The notes under the pieces are model-generated. The model ran no database searches. It saw only the letters and a program-made list of their open reading frames with translations, and had not been told where the DNA came from. Shown here piece after piece: positions 27,840 to 37,073 of a stretch of DNA of 64,000 bases. This DNA comes from Campylobacter ornithocola. GTDB taxonomy: Bacteria; Campylobacterota; Campylobacteria; Campylobacterales; Campylobacteraceae. The position numbers and the translations under genes are program-made. The first letter of the stretch is position 1; each line of letters starts with the position of its first letter. The stretch spans positions 1,550,001 through 1,614,000 of the forward strand of contig NZ_CP053848.1 in NCBI RefSeq assembly GCF_013201605.1, read 5' to 3'.

Positions 27840-28178
27840 ATGTCAAACCTAAACACTCAAATCTTTAACGCTAACATAGAAAAACAAGGAACATCAGTTT
27901 TAAGTAGTAAGCATTTTATGGAACTTTTAAATTACTTAGAAGTTGTGAATTCAAATGAAGAAAAAGAATTAAACTATGCAAAACTTTCAAGTAAAGTAAG
28001 TGAAATTTTAGATGATGCACATAATGAAAATGCGGTTTTAAACGCTAAAAATATAGAAGAATTGTTAGTAATATTTAAAAATTTTAATCTTTCTCATGAA
28101 AATTTAAAACTTGATTGCGCAACACAATTGCAAAATTTATTTCCGAATTTAGCAAAAAACAATTTTTTAGTAGGTTAA
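27840..28178 (+). CDS. small conserved protein of the flagellar hook locus (Cj0040-like)
   Basis: 112 residues, hydrophilic, largely alpha-helical, with no signal peptide or membrane segment. It sits first in an operon driven by a sigma-54 promoter and ends 3 bases before fliK, so it is co-regulated with hook-length control. Function unknown; position and size match Cj0040 of C. jejuni. The strong ribosome site AAGGAG is 8 bases before the ATG. Confidence 0.85.
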   Translation: MSNLNTQIFNANIEKQGTSVLSSKHFMELLNYLEVVNSNEEKELNYAKLSSKVSEILDDAHNENAVLNAKNIEELLVIFKNFNLSHENLKLDCATQLQNLFPNLAKNNFLVG

Positions 28179-28181
28179 TTA

Positions 28182-29885
28182 ATGTCAAATATCCAAGCTA
28201 GCGATGCTTTAAATTTACTAAGCATTGCTTCGCAAAATGAAAACATAAGCAAAGAAAGCACTAATTCGCAAAGCGATGGAGAGGAATTTTTAAACTCTTT
28301 ATTACAAGCAATAAATGAAAAAGATGGAAGTTTATCAAAAAACTTCAAAGTGCCACAAAAAGAAAATGTAAAAAAAGATAAAGATTTAAAAGATACCAAC
28401 AACAAGCCTTTGTTAGATGAAAAAGACGCTATAAAACTTTTTGAAGGTGCAAATTTTATACAAATTCTTTCTTTACTAGAAGTTTTACAAAGTGATAGCA
28501 AGGATATAAAATTAAATAAACTAGTGCAAGATAATACTGCTATTTTAACTCTTGAAAAGAATTTACATAAACTAAAAAATATAAAAAACATCAATGAGCT
28601 CTTTAACATAGCAAAAGAACTTGGTTTAAATATAAAAAACATAAAATTTGAGCAAATTAAAGATTTCAAAGAAGCATTTCCAAATCTTGATAAAAAAGGT
28701 TTTTTTAAAACACAAAATTTAAATAATAAAGATTTAATCGAACCACAAAAACAAAACAATACTAATGTTTTTCAAGATTTAATCAATCAAAAAATCACTA
28801 AGCTTTTAAAAGAAGAGCCTATTGCAAGTAAGAATATAAAAAACAAAGAAAACGAAGGGGTTTCCTTACTTTCTTCTGCTTTAAAAAATATAGAACTTCC
28901 AAAAAAAGATACAAAAATACAAACAAAAGAAAGTCTTCAAAATATAAATTTCAAAGAAAAATTAGTAGAAAAAATTCAAATTCAAGATGAAAAAGAAGTA
29001 AAAGATACTAAGAATGTGCAAAATATAGCTATCAAACATAATGAAAAATTAAATGATATAGAGCTTATCACACTCAATCAAAACACTAACTTAAAAAAAG
29101 AAGTTAAAGAGAAAGAAAAACTAGATTTTAAAGAAATATTAAAAAATGAAAAAATAACAACTAGCGAAGATAGTTTTAGTAAAAAAATAAGTTCTGTTTT
29201 AGAAAATTCAAAAGATTTAAAAACAGAATTAATAAATACAAAAAATACACAAAATTTACCAAATCAAAATCAAGATTTAAAAGTTAATTTAGAAAATTTA
29301 TTAGCTCCTCAAGAAAAACAATTAAAAATAGAAAAAAACATTCAAAATACAGATAATTTTAGTGATATTTTTAAAAACACCAAAGAATTTACAAAAGATG
29401 AAAACAATAACAATGAAGAAAATTTAAATTCTTATGTAAAAGAAATGAATAGAATTTCTAATAATTTTGTAAAAAATCAAAGTATTCCCGCAAAGGAAAC
29501 ATTTAATGATTTTGCTCAAGAGTTTAAAGAAAAACTAGAAAGTTATAAAGCTCCTATAACCCGCTTTAGCATTACTCTTAATCCACACAATCTTGGAGAA
29601 GTAGAGGTAACTTTAGTTCAAAGAGGTTCAAATTTAAATATCAGCTTTAATTCCAATCAAAACACATTAAATCTTTTTATACAACATCAAGCTGAATTTA
29701 AAAATGCTCTTGTAAATATGGGCTTTACAAATTTAGAAATGAATTTTAATAACCAAGAAAGAAAAGAGCAAAATAATCCACAAAAACAAAAAAATAACAA
29801 TAATAGTAAAGAAGATAAGGTGAATTTTGAAAAAGAAATTCAAGAAAAACCGAGTTTAGAAATGGTTTTAGCAAAATATTTTTAA
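28182..29885 (+). CDS. fliK: flagellar hook-length control protein
   Basis: Secreted molecular ruler that measures the hook and switches export specificity. 567 residues, extremely rich in Lys, Asn, Glu and Gln through the first 440, as is common for FliK rulers. The C-terminal conserved Flg_hook domain is clear: RFSITLNPHNLGEVEVTL near residue 463, then LFIQHQAEFKNALVNMGF. The long low-complexity centre is likely to vary between strains. It follows the Cj0040-like gene by 3 bases and precedes flgD. Confidence 0.93.
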   Translation: MSNIQASDALNLLSIASQNENISKESTNSQSDGEEFLNSLLQAINEKDGSLSKNFKVPQKENVKKDKDLKDTNNKPLLDEKDAIKLFEGANFIQILSLLEVLQSDSKDIKLNKLVQDNTAILTLEKNLHKLKNIKNINELFNIAKELGLNIKNIKFEQIKDFKEAFPNLDKKGFFKTQNLNNKDLIEPQKQNNTNVFQDLINQKITKLLKEEPIASKNIKNKENEGVSLLSSALKNIELPKKDTKIQTKESLQNINFKEKLVEKIQIQDEKEVKDTKNVQNIAIKHNEKLNDIELITLNQNTNLKKEVKEKEKLDFKEILKNEKITTSEDSFSKKISSVLENSKDLKTELINTKNTQNLPNQNQDLKVNLENLLAPQEKQLKIEKNIQNTDNFSDIFKNTKEFTKDENNNNEENLNSYVKEMNRISNNFVKNQSIPAKETFNDFAQEFKEKLESYKAPITRFSITLNPHNLGEVEVTLVQRGSNLNISFNSNQNTLNLFIQHQAEFKNALVNMGFTNLEMNFNNQERKEQNNPQKQKNNNNSKEDKVNFEKEIQEKPSLEMVLAKYF

Positions 29886-29903
29886 ATGGAATATTTTTTG
29901 CTT
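29886..29903 (+). promoter_or_regulatory. sigma-54 promoter of flgD-flgE
   Basis: ATGGAATATTTTTTGCTT immediately after the fliK stop: GG at 29888-29889, ten bases, GC at 29900-29901. A second RpoN site means flgDE can be transcribed separately from fliK. Confidence 0.83.
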
Positions 29904-29935
29904 TAAGTTTTAAAAATATATAAAAAAGGATTTTT

Positions 29936-30940
29936 ATGTCAAATATAAATACACAAACTCTCCAAAATCCTTTAGCAACACTTAATACTAAAGATGTGCC
30001 AAATGCTAGAGCTGGAGAAAGTAGCAGTGGTAATGATGGGTTAGTTTACAACCCTGGAGCAGAGCTTGACAAGGATGCATTTTTAAAACTTCTTTTGATA
30101 GAACTTCAACACCAAGATCCAACTGATCCTATGGATACTGAAAAAATGCTTACTCAAACAGCACAGCTTTCAGCACTTGAAATGCAAGATAATACTAACA
30201 AAACTATGACTCAACTCGTGACCGCAATGACTAAATTGCAAAATTCTATTGCTGCAAGCACTGGTATGAGTGCATTAGCTGCGGTAGGAAAGCTTGCAAC
30301 TGTTAAAGATAATTACCTTGTAGTAGCAGATGATGATATACAATTTCAAATTAATATGTACTTACCAAAAGAACCTCAAAAAGGTAAAAAGACTGATATT
30401 GATACAGAAGACTTTGAGCTTAGTAAAAATGGTGAAGATAAGCTTGATATAAAAGGTAAAGTAGATAAAGAAATAGCTAAACCTGGAGAAACTATACATA
30501 TCAAATTAGTAGATGATAAAGGTCAAGAAGAAACGGTTCAAGCAGTAGTTGGAGAAGATCAAAGCTTTAAAATTTTAGGGCATACACCAAGTGTTGATAT
30601 TAAAACAGCTAAGATTGATTCAGCTTATAAATCAGATAGCGAACCTGTAACGTTTACAATTTATAATGAGGCCGGCGATCCTGTAAGAACAATGAGTGTT
30701 AAAGACATGAGTGCGGGTATGAAACAAATCGTTTGGGATAGGACAGATGATAGTGGAAATCCTGTGCCATCTGGAAAATACTATGTAAGAGCAAGTTACA
30801 TAGGTGAAGATGGAACGACTGTTAATTCAACCTATGGTGCTTATCCTATCACTGGGGTTAAGTTTGAAGAAGGTGAAGCCTTAGTTGGTATGGGCGGTAG
30901 CTGGGTTAAATGGGAAGATATTAAAGAAATTACAGGATAA
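29936..30940 (+). CDS. flgD: flagellar hook cap (hook assembly) protein with an inserted domain
   Basis: Caps the growing hook and guides FlgE polymerisation. 334 residues. The N-terminal conserved part is DKDAFLKLLLIELQHQDPTDPMD near 45-67. The C-terminal FlgD Ig-like/tudor part is TFTIYNEAGDPVRTMSVKD followed by WDRTDDSGNPVPSGKYYVRA. Between them, about residues 158-231 form an extra Lys/Asp-rich module that is homologous to a segment of the neighbouring FlgE. This makes the protein longer than the usual 220-300 residues. It precedes flgE by 4 bases. Confidence 0.94.
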   Translation: MSNINTQTLQNPLATLNTKDVPNARAGESSSGNDGLVYNPGAELDKDAFLKLLLIELQHQDPTDPMDTEKMLTQTAQLSALEMQDNTNKTMTQLVTAMTKLQNSIAASTGMSALAAVGKLATVKDNYLVVADDDIQFQINMYLPKEPQKGKKTDIDTEDFELSKNGEDKLDIKGKVDKEIAKPGETIHIKLVDDKGQEETVQAVVGEDQSFKILGHTPSVDIKTAKIDSAYKSDSEPVTFTIYNEAGDPVRTMSVKDMSAGMKQIVWDRTDDSGNPVPSGKYYVRASYIGEDGTTVNSTYGAYPITGVKFEEGEALVGMGGSWVKWEDIKEITG

Positions 30941-30944
30941 AAAC

Positions 30945-32570
30945 ATGTTTACAGCATTTTACAATGGAGTAAATGGAGTAAAATCTCAAAGTTATGGTAT
31001 AGATAATACAGCTCATAATATAAGCAATGTAAATACGGTTGGGTTTAAATACTCTGATGTAGCTTTTAAAGATGTATTTTATAGTACCATAACAACGCAG
31101 TCATATAACAAAGGTCAAACTGGATATGGTAGTGTAGCAGGAGCTACAAATGATATTTTTGAACAAGGTCCTATAGTATCTACTGATAATGAATTTGATG
31201 TAGCAATTGCTGGAAAAGGTTTTTTTGGTGTAAGCAATGCTAATGGAGTTTATTATACTAGAAATGGTGCTTTTAAACCTGATGCAAATGGCTTTTTAGT
31301 AGATTCAAATGGAAATTATATACTTGGAACTATGAACCCATCATTAAAAGAAATTCAACTAAGCGATAGAGTTTCTAATATGTTTGGTCAAATACTTGGA
31401 CAAAAAGTTACCACAGCTTGGAGCGGTACGCCTGGAGAAAATTTCCAAATGGGTGGGGTTAATACCCAAGGGCCTATTTCTGTGCCTAAAAATCTTTATT
31501 TACCACCTCAACCAACACAAAATATCACTTGGAGTGGAAATTTAGACACAAGCAGTAAAACAGAAGCAGTAAATATAGATGTAGATGCTTCTAAATTTGA
31601 ATTTATTAAAAATGAAGATGGTAGTGTAAAAATTTCAGGTAATGTAAAAGATGAGCAAATTTATGGTTTAAAGCCTGGCGATACCATATATTTTAAAATT
31701 ACTGATGAAAAAGGTGCTAGTCAAACATTACAAGCTACTTTAGATGAAAATTTAGCCTTTAGTATTGATAATCAAAAACTAGATAAAGTGGATCTAGAAA
31801 CAGCTAAATTAGAATCATCTCATCTAAGCGTAGAAAAAGAAGTAGCAGATAGCTCAGAACTTTCTGCGAAATTAATTAATCCTGATGGTTCCATTAGTTG
31901 GGTTAGAGTTAAACTAGATAGAGTTTTACCGCAAAATGGCACAAACTTAGAATACAAAGCAGTTGCTCAAGTATATGATAATGATGGCAATAAAATAGGT
32001 GGGACTACTGAAGGTCTAATCACCTTTAATGAAGCTGGAGCTTTAGTTTCTAACACCTTAAATTCAGTAGATAATAATGGAACTCAAGTAAAAATAAACC
32101 TTGGTTCTTATTATGATCCAAATGTACCAAATTCAGGTTATGATGGATTACATGCTTTGAAAAATAAACAACCTTCAGTACACACACAAACTGATGGCAA
32201 AGGCGAAGGATTTTTAAACAACTATTCTATTAATACAGATGGAACCATTATAGCAACTTTTACCAATGGAGATCAAATTGCTATGGCAAAACTTGCATTA
32301 TTTAATTTTATGAATGAGCAAGGTTTAGAAAAGCTAGGAGAAAATCTTTATGGGCAAACTGGCAATAGTGGCAATCCAACTTTTTTAATGAATGACAATG
32401 GAACTTTTAGCACTGCTAAATTTGAAGGTGGAAAATTAGAGCAATCTAATGTAGACTTATCTGTAGCATTTACTAACTTGATCACCTTACAAAAGGCTTA
32501 TGATTCAAGCAGTAAAAGTATCACAACAGCTGATCAAATGATACAAAAAGCAATCAATATGAAACGCTAA
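30945..32570 (+). CDS. flgE: flagellar hook protein FlgE (FlgE1 type)
   Basis: Subunit of the hook or a hook-like segment. 541 residues from ATG 30945. A longer frame opening at 30885 lies inside flgD and is not used, because the FlgE N-terminus MFTAFYNGVNGVKSQS begins at 30945. Conserved N-terminal (NTAHNISNVNTVGFKYSD) and C-terminal (LEQSNVDLSVAFTNLITLQK) D0 helices are intact. Residues 217-293 carry the module shared with FlgD. C. jejuni has a second, larger hook gene elsewhere (flgE2), so this may not be the main hook subunit. Confidence 0.93.
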   Translation: MFTAFYNGVNGVKSQSYGIDNTAHNISNVNTVGFKYSDVAFKDVFYSTITTQSYNKGQTGYGSVAGATNDIFEQGPIVSTDNEFDVAIAGKGFFGVSNANGVYYTRNGAFKPDANGFLVDSNGNYILGTMNPSLKEIQLSDRVSNMFGQILGQKVTTAWSGTPGENFQMGGVNTQGPISVPKNLYLPPQPTQNITWSGNLDTSSKTEAVNIDVDASKFEFIKNEDGSVKISGNVKDEQIYGLKPGDTIYFKITDEKGASQTLQATLDENLAFSIDNQKLDKVDLETAKLESSHLSVEKEVADSSELSAKLINPDGSISWVRVKLDRVLPQNGTNLEYKAVAQVYDNDGNKIGGTTEGLITFNEAGALVSNTLNSVDNNGTQVKINLGSYYDPNVPNSGYDGLHALKNKQPSVHTQTDGKGEGFLNNYSINTDGTIIATFTNGDQIAMAKLALFNFMNEQGLEKLGENLYGQTGNSGNPTFLMNDNGTFSTAKFEGGKLEQSNVDLSVAFTNLITLQKAYDSSSKSITTADQMIQKAINMKR

Positions 32571-32585
32571 TTAACAGCGTTTTCT
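32561..32585 (+). terminator. terminator after flgE
   Basis: Arms AAACGCT and AGCGTTT around a 7-base loop, overlapping the flgE stop and continuing with TTTCTATTT. Confidence 0.6.
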
Positions 32586-33030
32586 ATTTGATTAGGGTTT
32601 TTTGATTTCTTTCTAGTATGTATTTTATTTCTTGTTCAAAAAATTCATACACCCTAAGCTGCACCAAAGCTTCTTCTTCATTTTTATCCATCAAACGTTC
32701 AAGCCTATGAAAATTAATTTTTTTTGCATATCTTGGGTTTTTCTTTAAAAGCAAAGCAATGTTTTTAAGTAAAGCATCTAGACTAAGCTCATTTTTCAAA
32801 ATTCTATCTACATATTCTTTAGAAGTTTGTACTAAAATTGCTTGTCTACTTTTATCATCTGGATAAACCTCACTTGCAATATCAGCCAAAACTTGCCAAA
32901 TTTCAGCTTTTATTGTTTTATTTGCCACAATAATAGCAGCAAAAGACTTTGCTCTAAATTCTAAAGACAAATGACTAGGAACAAAAAATTCCCTAAATTT
33001 AGATAAAAAGTTTGCAAATACACTCAACAT
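32584..33030 (-). CDS. conserved protein of unknown function (Cj0044c-like position)
   Basis: 148 residues, soluble, predicted mostly helical, with many charged residues. The N-terminus MLSVFANFLSKFREFF is amphipathic rather than a signal peptide. The stretch AIIVANKTIKAEIWQVLADIAS may be a helical-bundle core. I do not recognise a domain. It is convergent with flgE and lies beside the SRP RNA gene, as the equivalent gene does next to the flgDE locus in C. jejuni. Confidence 0.78.
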   Translation of the reverse strand: MLSVFANFLSKFREFFVPSHLSLEFRAKSFAAIIVANKTIKAEIWQVLADIASEVYPDDKSRQAILVQTSKEYVDRILKNELSLDALLKNIALLLKKNPRYAKKINFHRLERLMDKNEEEALVQLRVYEFFEQEIKYILERNQKTLIK

Positions 33031-33064
33031 ACTTCACCTCAATGTTTTTTAAGATATTTTAAGA

Positions 33065-33070
33065 TATTAT
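33065..33070 (+). promoter_or_regulatory. -10 box of the SRP RNA gene
   Basis: TATTAT placed about 9 bases before the predicted 5' end of the SRP RNA, in AT-rich DNA. Confidence 0.5.
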
Positions 33071-33079
33071 TTCAACTGC

Positions 33080-33180
33080 CTTCTCTTAGACCTGTGCAAT
33101 GCTATTTTTAAGCACCGCTTCAGGGTGGGAACACAGCAGAGCACTTAGACTTAGTGTGTGCCGCAGTCATCTGGGAGAGG
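33080..33180 (+). ncRNA. ffs: small bacterial signal recognition particle RNA (4.5S RNA)
   Basis: A GC-rich island in an AT-rich gap. The ends pair: CTTCTCTTAG (33080-33089) with CTGGGAGAGG (33171-33180) using G-U pairs. The apical domain shows the universal SRP pattern CTTCAGGGTGGGAACACAGCAG (TCAGG, then GGAA tetraloop region, then AGCAG) at 33117-33138. An inner helix is formed by GTGC-rich segments. It is followed by GTTTT as terminator. About 101 nt fits the short Gram-negative form without an Alu domain. The known C. jejuni SRP RNA lies in the same neighbourhood as far as I recall. Confidence 0.87.
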
Positions 33181-33183
33181 GTT

Positions 33184-34407
33184 TTAAAGTTTAAAATACT
33201 CTTTAATATCTTCACAAATTTTAAAAAAATTTACTCCATTAATAGTCGGATTTGTTTTAAAATACTCATACATTCCCAAAAAGCCATTTTCAAGCTCTTT
33301 AGACTTTACTCCATAGCTAATCGATAAAGCTGCTTCTATAAAAGCTGCTAATTTATCACAATATTTCAAAGCCTTTCCATCAATAGCTCTAAAACGATTC
33401 TCATTAACCGCATCTAGGCTACCACTATAAACACTTGGCTTATTGTTAAAAATACGATTTTCAAATTCATTTTTTACAAAGGTACTTTCTTCATTTTGAC
33501 CCTCTCTAATACCAAGTATATAGCTAAATTCTTCTCTAAAAGATAGTGGTATAAAAGGTAAAATTTTCTCATTAATAAGTTTCATTTCATACTCATTGAT
33601 GATCTCATTTAAGCCATCTATGCCATATTTCACCGGAGAGATGATATCTCTAGTTAAACTTTCAGGTAAATCATGAAACAAAGCACAATAAAAATTGCTT
33701 TCTATTCTACCATCACACGCTTTTACTTCTAAAGAATAAAAATAAGACAAAATAGCCACCACAAGCATATGCCCCAAAACTGCAGTTTCAGGAATCCTTG
33801 GAGTTTGTGCCCATCTTTTTTGAAAACGCAAGCGTCCACTTAGATCAATTATTTTAGAAATTTTTTGATTAAGGGCTATTTTTCTTGCTCCAATTAACTC
33901 ATAATAATCTTCTAATTCTTCTTCAACCTTAGCCTTAATCTCATCAATATCGTTTAAAAATGAGCTAGTTTGATAAACTATATTAAACTCCCATCTTGTC
34001 GCAAAATATGAAGCGGCTTTTAAAATAAGTCTTTCTTTAGCATAATCTTTACCTTGTAAAAAAAGCTCATAGCGTTTTAAAAACTCACCATTTTCTATAT
34101 CTTGAATCATCGGTGCAATTTTACTTAACACCCAAGCACTTACCTGCTCATTTTTTGCTCTTGTGATCTCATGATATACATCAGGGCGTATATCAGTTAC
34201 TACCACTCTGCTTAAAAACTCAAAAATTCCTGCTTCTATGATAAAACGCATATTAACTTCTTTTTCCATTTTGGCAATAAAATAAGCGATGATGAATTTA
34301 TGTGCTTGCTTATCAAGCTCGACTAAATTTGTCATTCTAGGATAATCATTCCATCTTGATATAGAAGCGGCTTTAAAAATATGCTCTATTAATTCTACAC
34401 TAATCAT
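33184..34407 (-). CDS. HD-domain phosphohydrolase
   Basis: 407 residues. The metal-dependent HD signature is spread over DKQAHKFIIAYF (His near 36), ALFHDLPESLTRD near 240 (the HD pair) and a further Asp near 350 (KALKYCDKLAAFIEA), as in YfbR-like 5'-nucleotidases and dNTPases. The C-terminal part is helical. Substrate unknown; nucleotides are plausible. It ends only 4 bases from the SRP RNA on the opposite strand. Confidence 0.82.
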   Translation of the reverse strand: MISVELIEHIFKAASISRWNDYPRMTNLVELDKQAHKFIIAYFIAKMEKEVNMRFIIEAGIFEFLSRVVVTDIRPDVYHEITRAKNEQVSAWVLSKIAPMIQDIENGEFLKRYELFLQGKDYAKERLILKAASYFATRWEFNIVYQTSSFLNDIDEIKAKVEEELEDYYELIGARKIALNQKISKIIDLSGRLRFQKRWAQTPRIPETAVLGHMLVVAILSYFYSLEVKACDGRIESNFYCALFHDLPESLTRDIISPVKYGIDGLNEIINEYEMKLINEKILPFIPLSFREEFSYILGIREGQNEESTFVKNEFENRIFNNKPSVYSGSLDAVNENRFRAIDGKALKYCDKLAAFIEAALSISYGVKSKELENGFLGMYEYFKTNPTINGVNFFKICEDIKEYFKL

Positions 34408-34490
34408 CTATTTCCTTTTTTTGCTGTGATTTTACTTTATTTTATAATCTTTAGCAAATTTTAGATATATTAGAAAATGAATTAGAGTGA

Positions 34491-35471
34491 TTAAAAACTT
34501 TCTTTATCACTTAATTTAAGATAAATTTTATCATTTTTACTAAGCTCTTTATGATGATAAATGCTAAAAATGTGTCCTTCTAAACTCAAGCTTAACTCAT
34601 AAAAATCTCCATAAAACACACATTCTAAAACACTGGCTTCTAAGGGGGTTTGCGTTATTGAAATTTGTATATCGTTAGGGCGTAAAATACCATTTTTGCT
34701 TTGCAAATATTCTTTAAATTTCTCATCTAAAACTGTATTTGGATCTATAAAAAATGCTTCACCTAAAAAACAAGCGCTATCTATATTTTTAGGCTTATAA
34801 AAAAGCTCTTTAGCACTTCCATAGTCTAAAATTTTACCATCTTTAATCAAAGCAATATTATCAGATAAATAAAAAGCATCATCTTTATCATGTGTGACAA
34901 AAATAGCACTAAGCTTGTGTTCTTTTAGAATATTTTTGATTTCTTTACGCATTTTAACGCTTAAAGTATGATTTAAATTAGAAAAAGGCTCATCAAAAAG
35001 TATGATTTTTGGTCTTGCAACTATGGTTCTTGCTAGTGCTACCCTTTGAGCTTGTCCACCACTTAACTCATTTGGGTAACGTTTTAAAAGCATGTTTAAA
35101 TTTAAAATTTCTAAAACTTCACTAAGTCTTTGTTTTTGCTCGTTTTTACTTAAAGAACTTATACCAAAGCATATATTTTCTTCTACATTTAAGTGCGGAA
35201 ACAAAGCATAATCTTGAAACAAAACCCCAACATCACGCTCTTGCGGGGCTAAATAAACATTTTTGGAAGCAACTAACTTATCTCCTATATAAATACTACC
35301 ATCATTAATTTCAAAAAAGCCTGCTATACAACCAAGCAAAGAACTTTTACCACAACCACTTTCTCCTAAAATACTGACAATCTCGCCTTCTTTTAAACTC
35401 AAAGAAATTCCTTTTAAAACATCAGTTTTTCCAAAAGATTTGTAAAGATTATCAATTTTTAAGATTTCCAT
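34491..35471 (-). CDS. cfbpC: ferric iron ABC transporter, ATP-binding protein
   Basis: Energises Fe(III) uptake across the inner membrane. 326 residues. Walker A GESGCGKSSLL, Q-loop VLFQDYALF, signature LSGGQAQRVALAR, Walker B IILFDEPFSNL and H-loop FVTHDKDDA are all intact. The C-terminal roughly 90 residues are a regulatory beta domain typical of FbpC/PotA-type subunits. The start overlaps the permease stop by one base. Symbol follows the C. jejuni cfbpABC locus (Cj0173c-0175c). Confidence 0.94.
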   Translation of the reverse strand: MEILKIDNLYKSFGKTDVLKGISLSLKEGEIVSILGESGCGKSSLLGCIAGFFEINDGSIYIGDKLVASKNVYLAPQERDVGVLFQDYALFPHLNVEENICFGISSLSKNEQKQRLSEVLEILNLNMLLKRYPNELSGGQAQRVALARTIVARPKIILFDEPFSNLNHTLSVKMRKEIKNILKEHKLSAIFVTHDKDDAFYLSDNIALIKDGKILDYGSAKELFYKPKNIDSACFLGEAFFIDPNTVLDEKFKEYLQSKNGILRPNDIQISITQTPLEASVLECVFYGDFYELSLSLEGHIFSIYHHKELSKNDKIYLKLSDKESF

Positions 35472-37054
35472 TATTGTCCTTTTTGGTTGTTTTTATTTTG
35501 CAAATAATGCATTAAAAAAGTAGGGATAATCCCAAATAACACTATAATCAAAGATGGCAAAGAAACATTGTAAATTAGCTCATTTTCACTATAAGCAAAC
35601 ACAAGTGATGAAAGAGTTTGAAAACCAGAAGGTGAAAGTATGGTCGAAATAGGCAATTCTTTTAAAATATCCACACAAATAATCACCACAGCTAAAGCCA
35701 AATAATGCTTCATCAAAGGAAAATGAATTTGAGCGAAAATTTTAAGTGGTTTTGATTTTAAGGTTAAATTTGCATAGTCTATGTTTTTAGAAATTCGCTC
35801 ATAGCCTGATTGAGTTGCAAAAATTCCTGAAGCCAAAAATCTTACAAAATACCCAAAAAATAATACCAAAAAGCCTCCACCTATGGCATATTCAAAAGAT
35901 AAAAGATCAAAAATATAATTTAGCACACCCAAAATCACTAAAATTCCCACAGCCACCACAGCTCCAGGCAAAGAATATCCCAAAGTAGTAAGCCAAAGGA
36001 TAATTTTAGAAGCTTTTGTATTATTTAAACGCACCACAAAACACAAATAAAATGCCACCACTACAATAACAAAAGAACTCACCAAAGCAACGCTAAGACT
36101 ATAAAATGCAGGCATTAATACATTGCTTAAATTTTGCATAAAATCAAACCCAGCCCAATAAACAAGCCACATAATAGGCACAACAAAGGCTAAAAATATC
36201 ACTAAAAAGCACCATAAAAAGGCTAAAAATGCCTTAAAACCTTTTAGATCATCTTTTGGAGTAGGTAAAAATACATTTTGATTGAATCCTTTTTTACCTC
36301 TTTGAATTTTTTCTAAAAACATTAAAAGTGCGATAAACACAAGCAAAGCCACACTTAAAGCCACAGCACTAACTTCATCACCACCGCTCCCCCATGTTCT
36401 AAAAATTCCTGCACTAAAGGTATCTACTCCAAAATACGCTACCAAACCATAATCACTCAAAACCTCCATAGCTACTAAAAGCAAAGCACCCACTATACCC
36501 ACACGGCAAAATGGCAAAATCACTTTAAAAAATGTTTTTAAATTAGAAGCCTTAAGTGTTTTAGCACTTAAAATGATATTTCCAAGTCCATAAGCAAAGG
36601 TATTTTTAGCAAAAAAATACACATAAGGATAAAGCGCAAAAGATAAAATCACAATCACACCATGTGCATTCATGATATCTATACGCCTATCAACGCCTAA
36701 AAGCGTGGGAATTAAGCCTTGAAATTCAAACAAATCAATCCAAACAAAACCCATCACATAAGAAGGTATAGCCAAAGGTAAAATCAAAAACCATTCAAAA
36801 AATTTCGAGCCAAAAAATTTATAAAAAGCTATCAAATAAGCACTAACTAAACCTATAATCAAACACAGCACTAAAGTCCCAAACAATATAAAAGCACTAC
36901 CAAAAATATACCGCGGCAAAACATTTTTACTCAAATGTTTTAAGGTATTAATATCTATAAAAGGAAGGTGCAAGATAATAGCAAGTATAGGCAATATAAT
37001 TAAACTACAGAAAAAAAAGGTGGCAAAAGACCACCTTAGACTTAAAAATTTCAA
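35471..37054 (-). CDS. cfbpB: ferric iron ABC transporter, fused permease
   Basis: 527 residues with about twelve membrane helices, made of two homologous permease halves. Each half has an EAA-like coupling loop (ASNLKTFFKVILPFCRVGI near 165-185, and LKSKPLKIFAQIHFPLMKHY near 435-455). Two-halves permeases of this size are characteristic of FbpB/SfuB iron transporters. It lies between the binding protein and the ATPase with minimal spacing. Confidence 0.93.
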   Translation of the reverse strand: MKFLSLRWSFATFFFCSLIILPILAIILHLPFIDINTLKHLSKNVLPRYIFGSAFILFGTLVLCLIIGLVSAYLIAFYKFFGSKFFEWFLILPLAIPSYVMGFVWIDLFEFQGLIPTLLGVDRRIDIMNAHGVIVILSFALYPYVYFFAKNTFAYGLGNIILSAKTLKASNLKTFFKVILPFCRVGIVGALLLVAMEVLSDYGLVAYFGVDTFSAGIFRTWGSGGDEVSAVALSVALLVFIALLMFLEKIQRGKKGFNQNVFLPTPKDDLKGFKAFLAFLWCFLVIFLAFVVPIMWLVYWAGFDFMQNLSNVLMPAFYSLSVALVSSFVIVVVAFYLCFVVRLNNTKASKIILWLTTLGYSLPGAVVAVGILVILGVLNYIFDLLSFEYAIGGGFLVLFFGYFVRFLASGIFATQSGYERISKNIDYANLTLKSKPLKIFAQIHFPLMKHYLALAVVIICVDILKELPISTILSPSGFQTLSSLVFAYSENELIYNVSLPSLIIVLFGIIPTFLMHYLQNKNNQKGQ

Positions 37055-37073
37055 ATTTTATTTTTCCTTAAAA

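Noticed and set aside
28175-28759. 194-residue antisense ORF in fliK
   Set aside because: It is a shadow frame of the Lys/Asn-rich fliK coding strand with Phe/Leu/Ser-rich nonsense composition.
30885-30944. Upstream extension of flgE into flgD
   Set aside because: The added residues are not FlgE-like and the conserved N-terminus starts at 30945.
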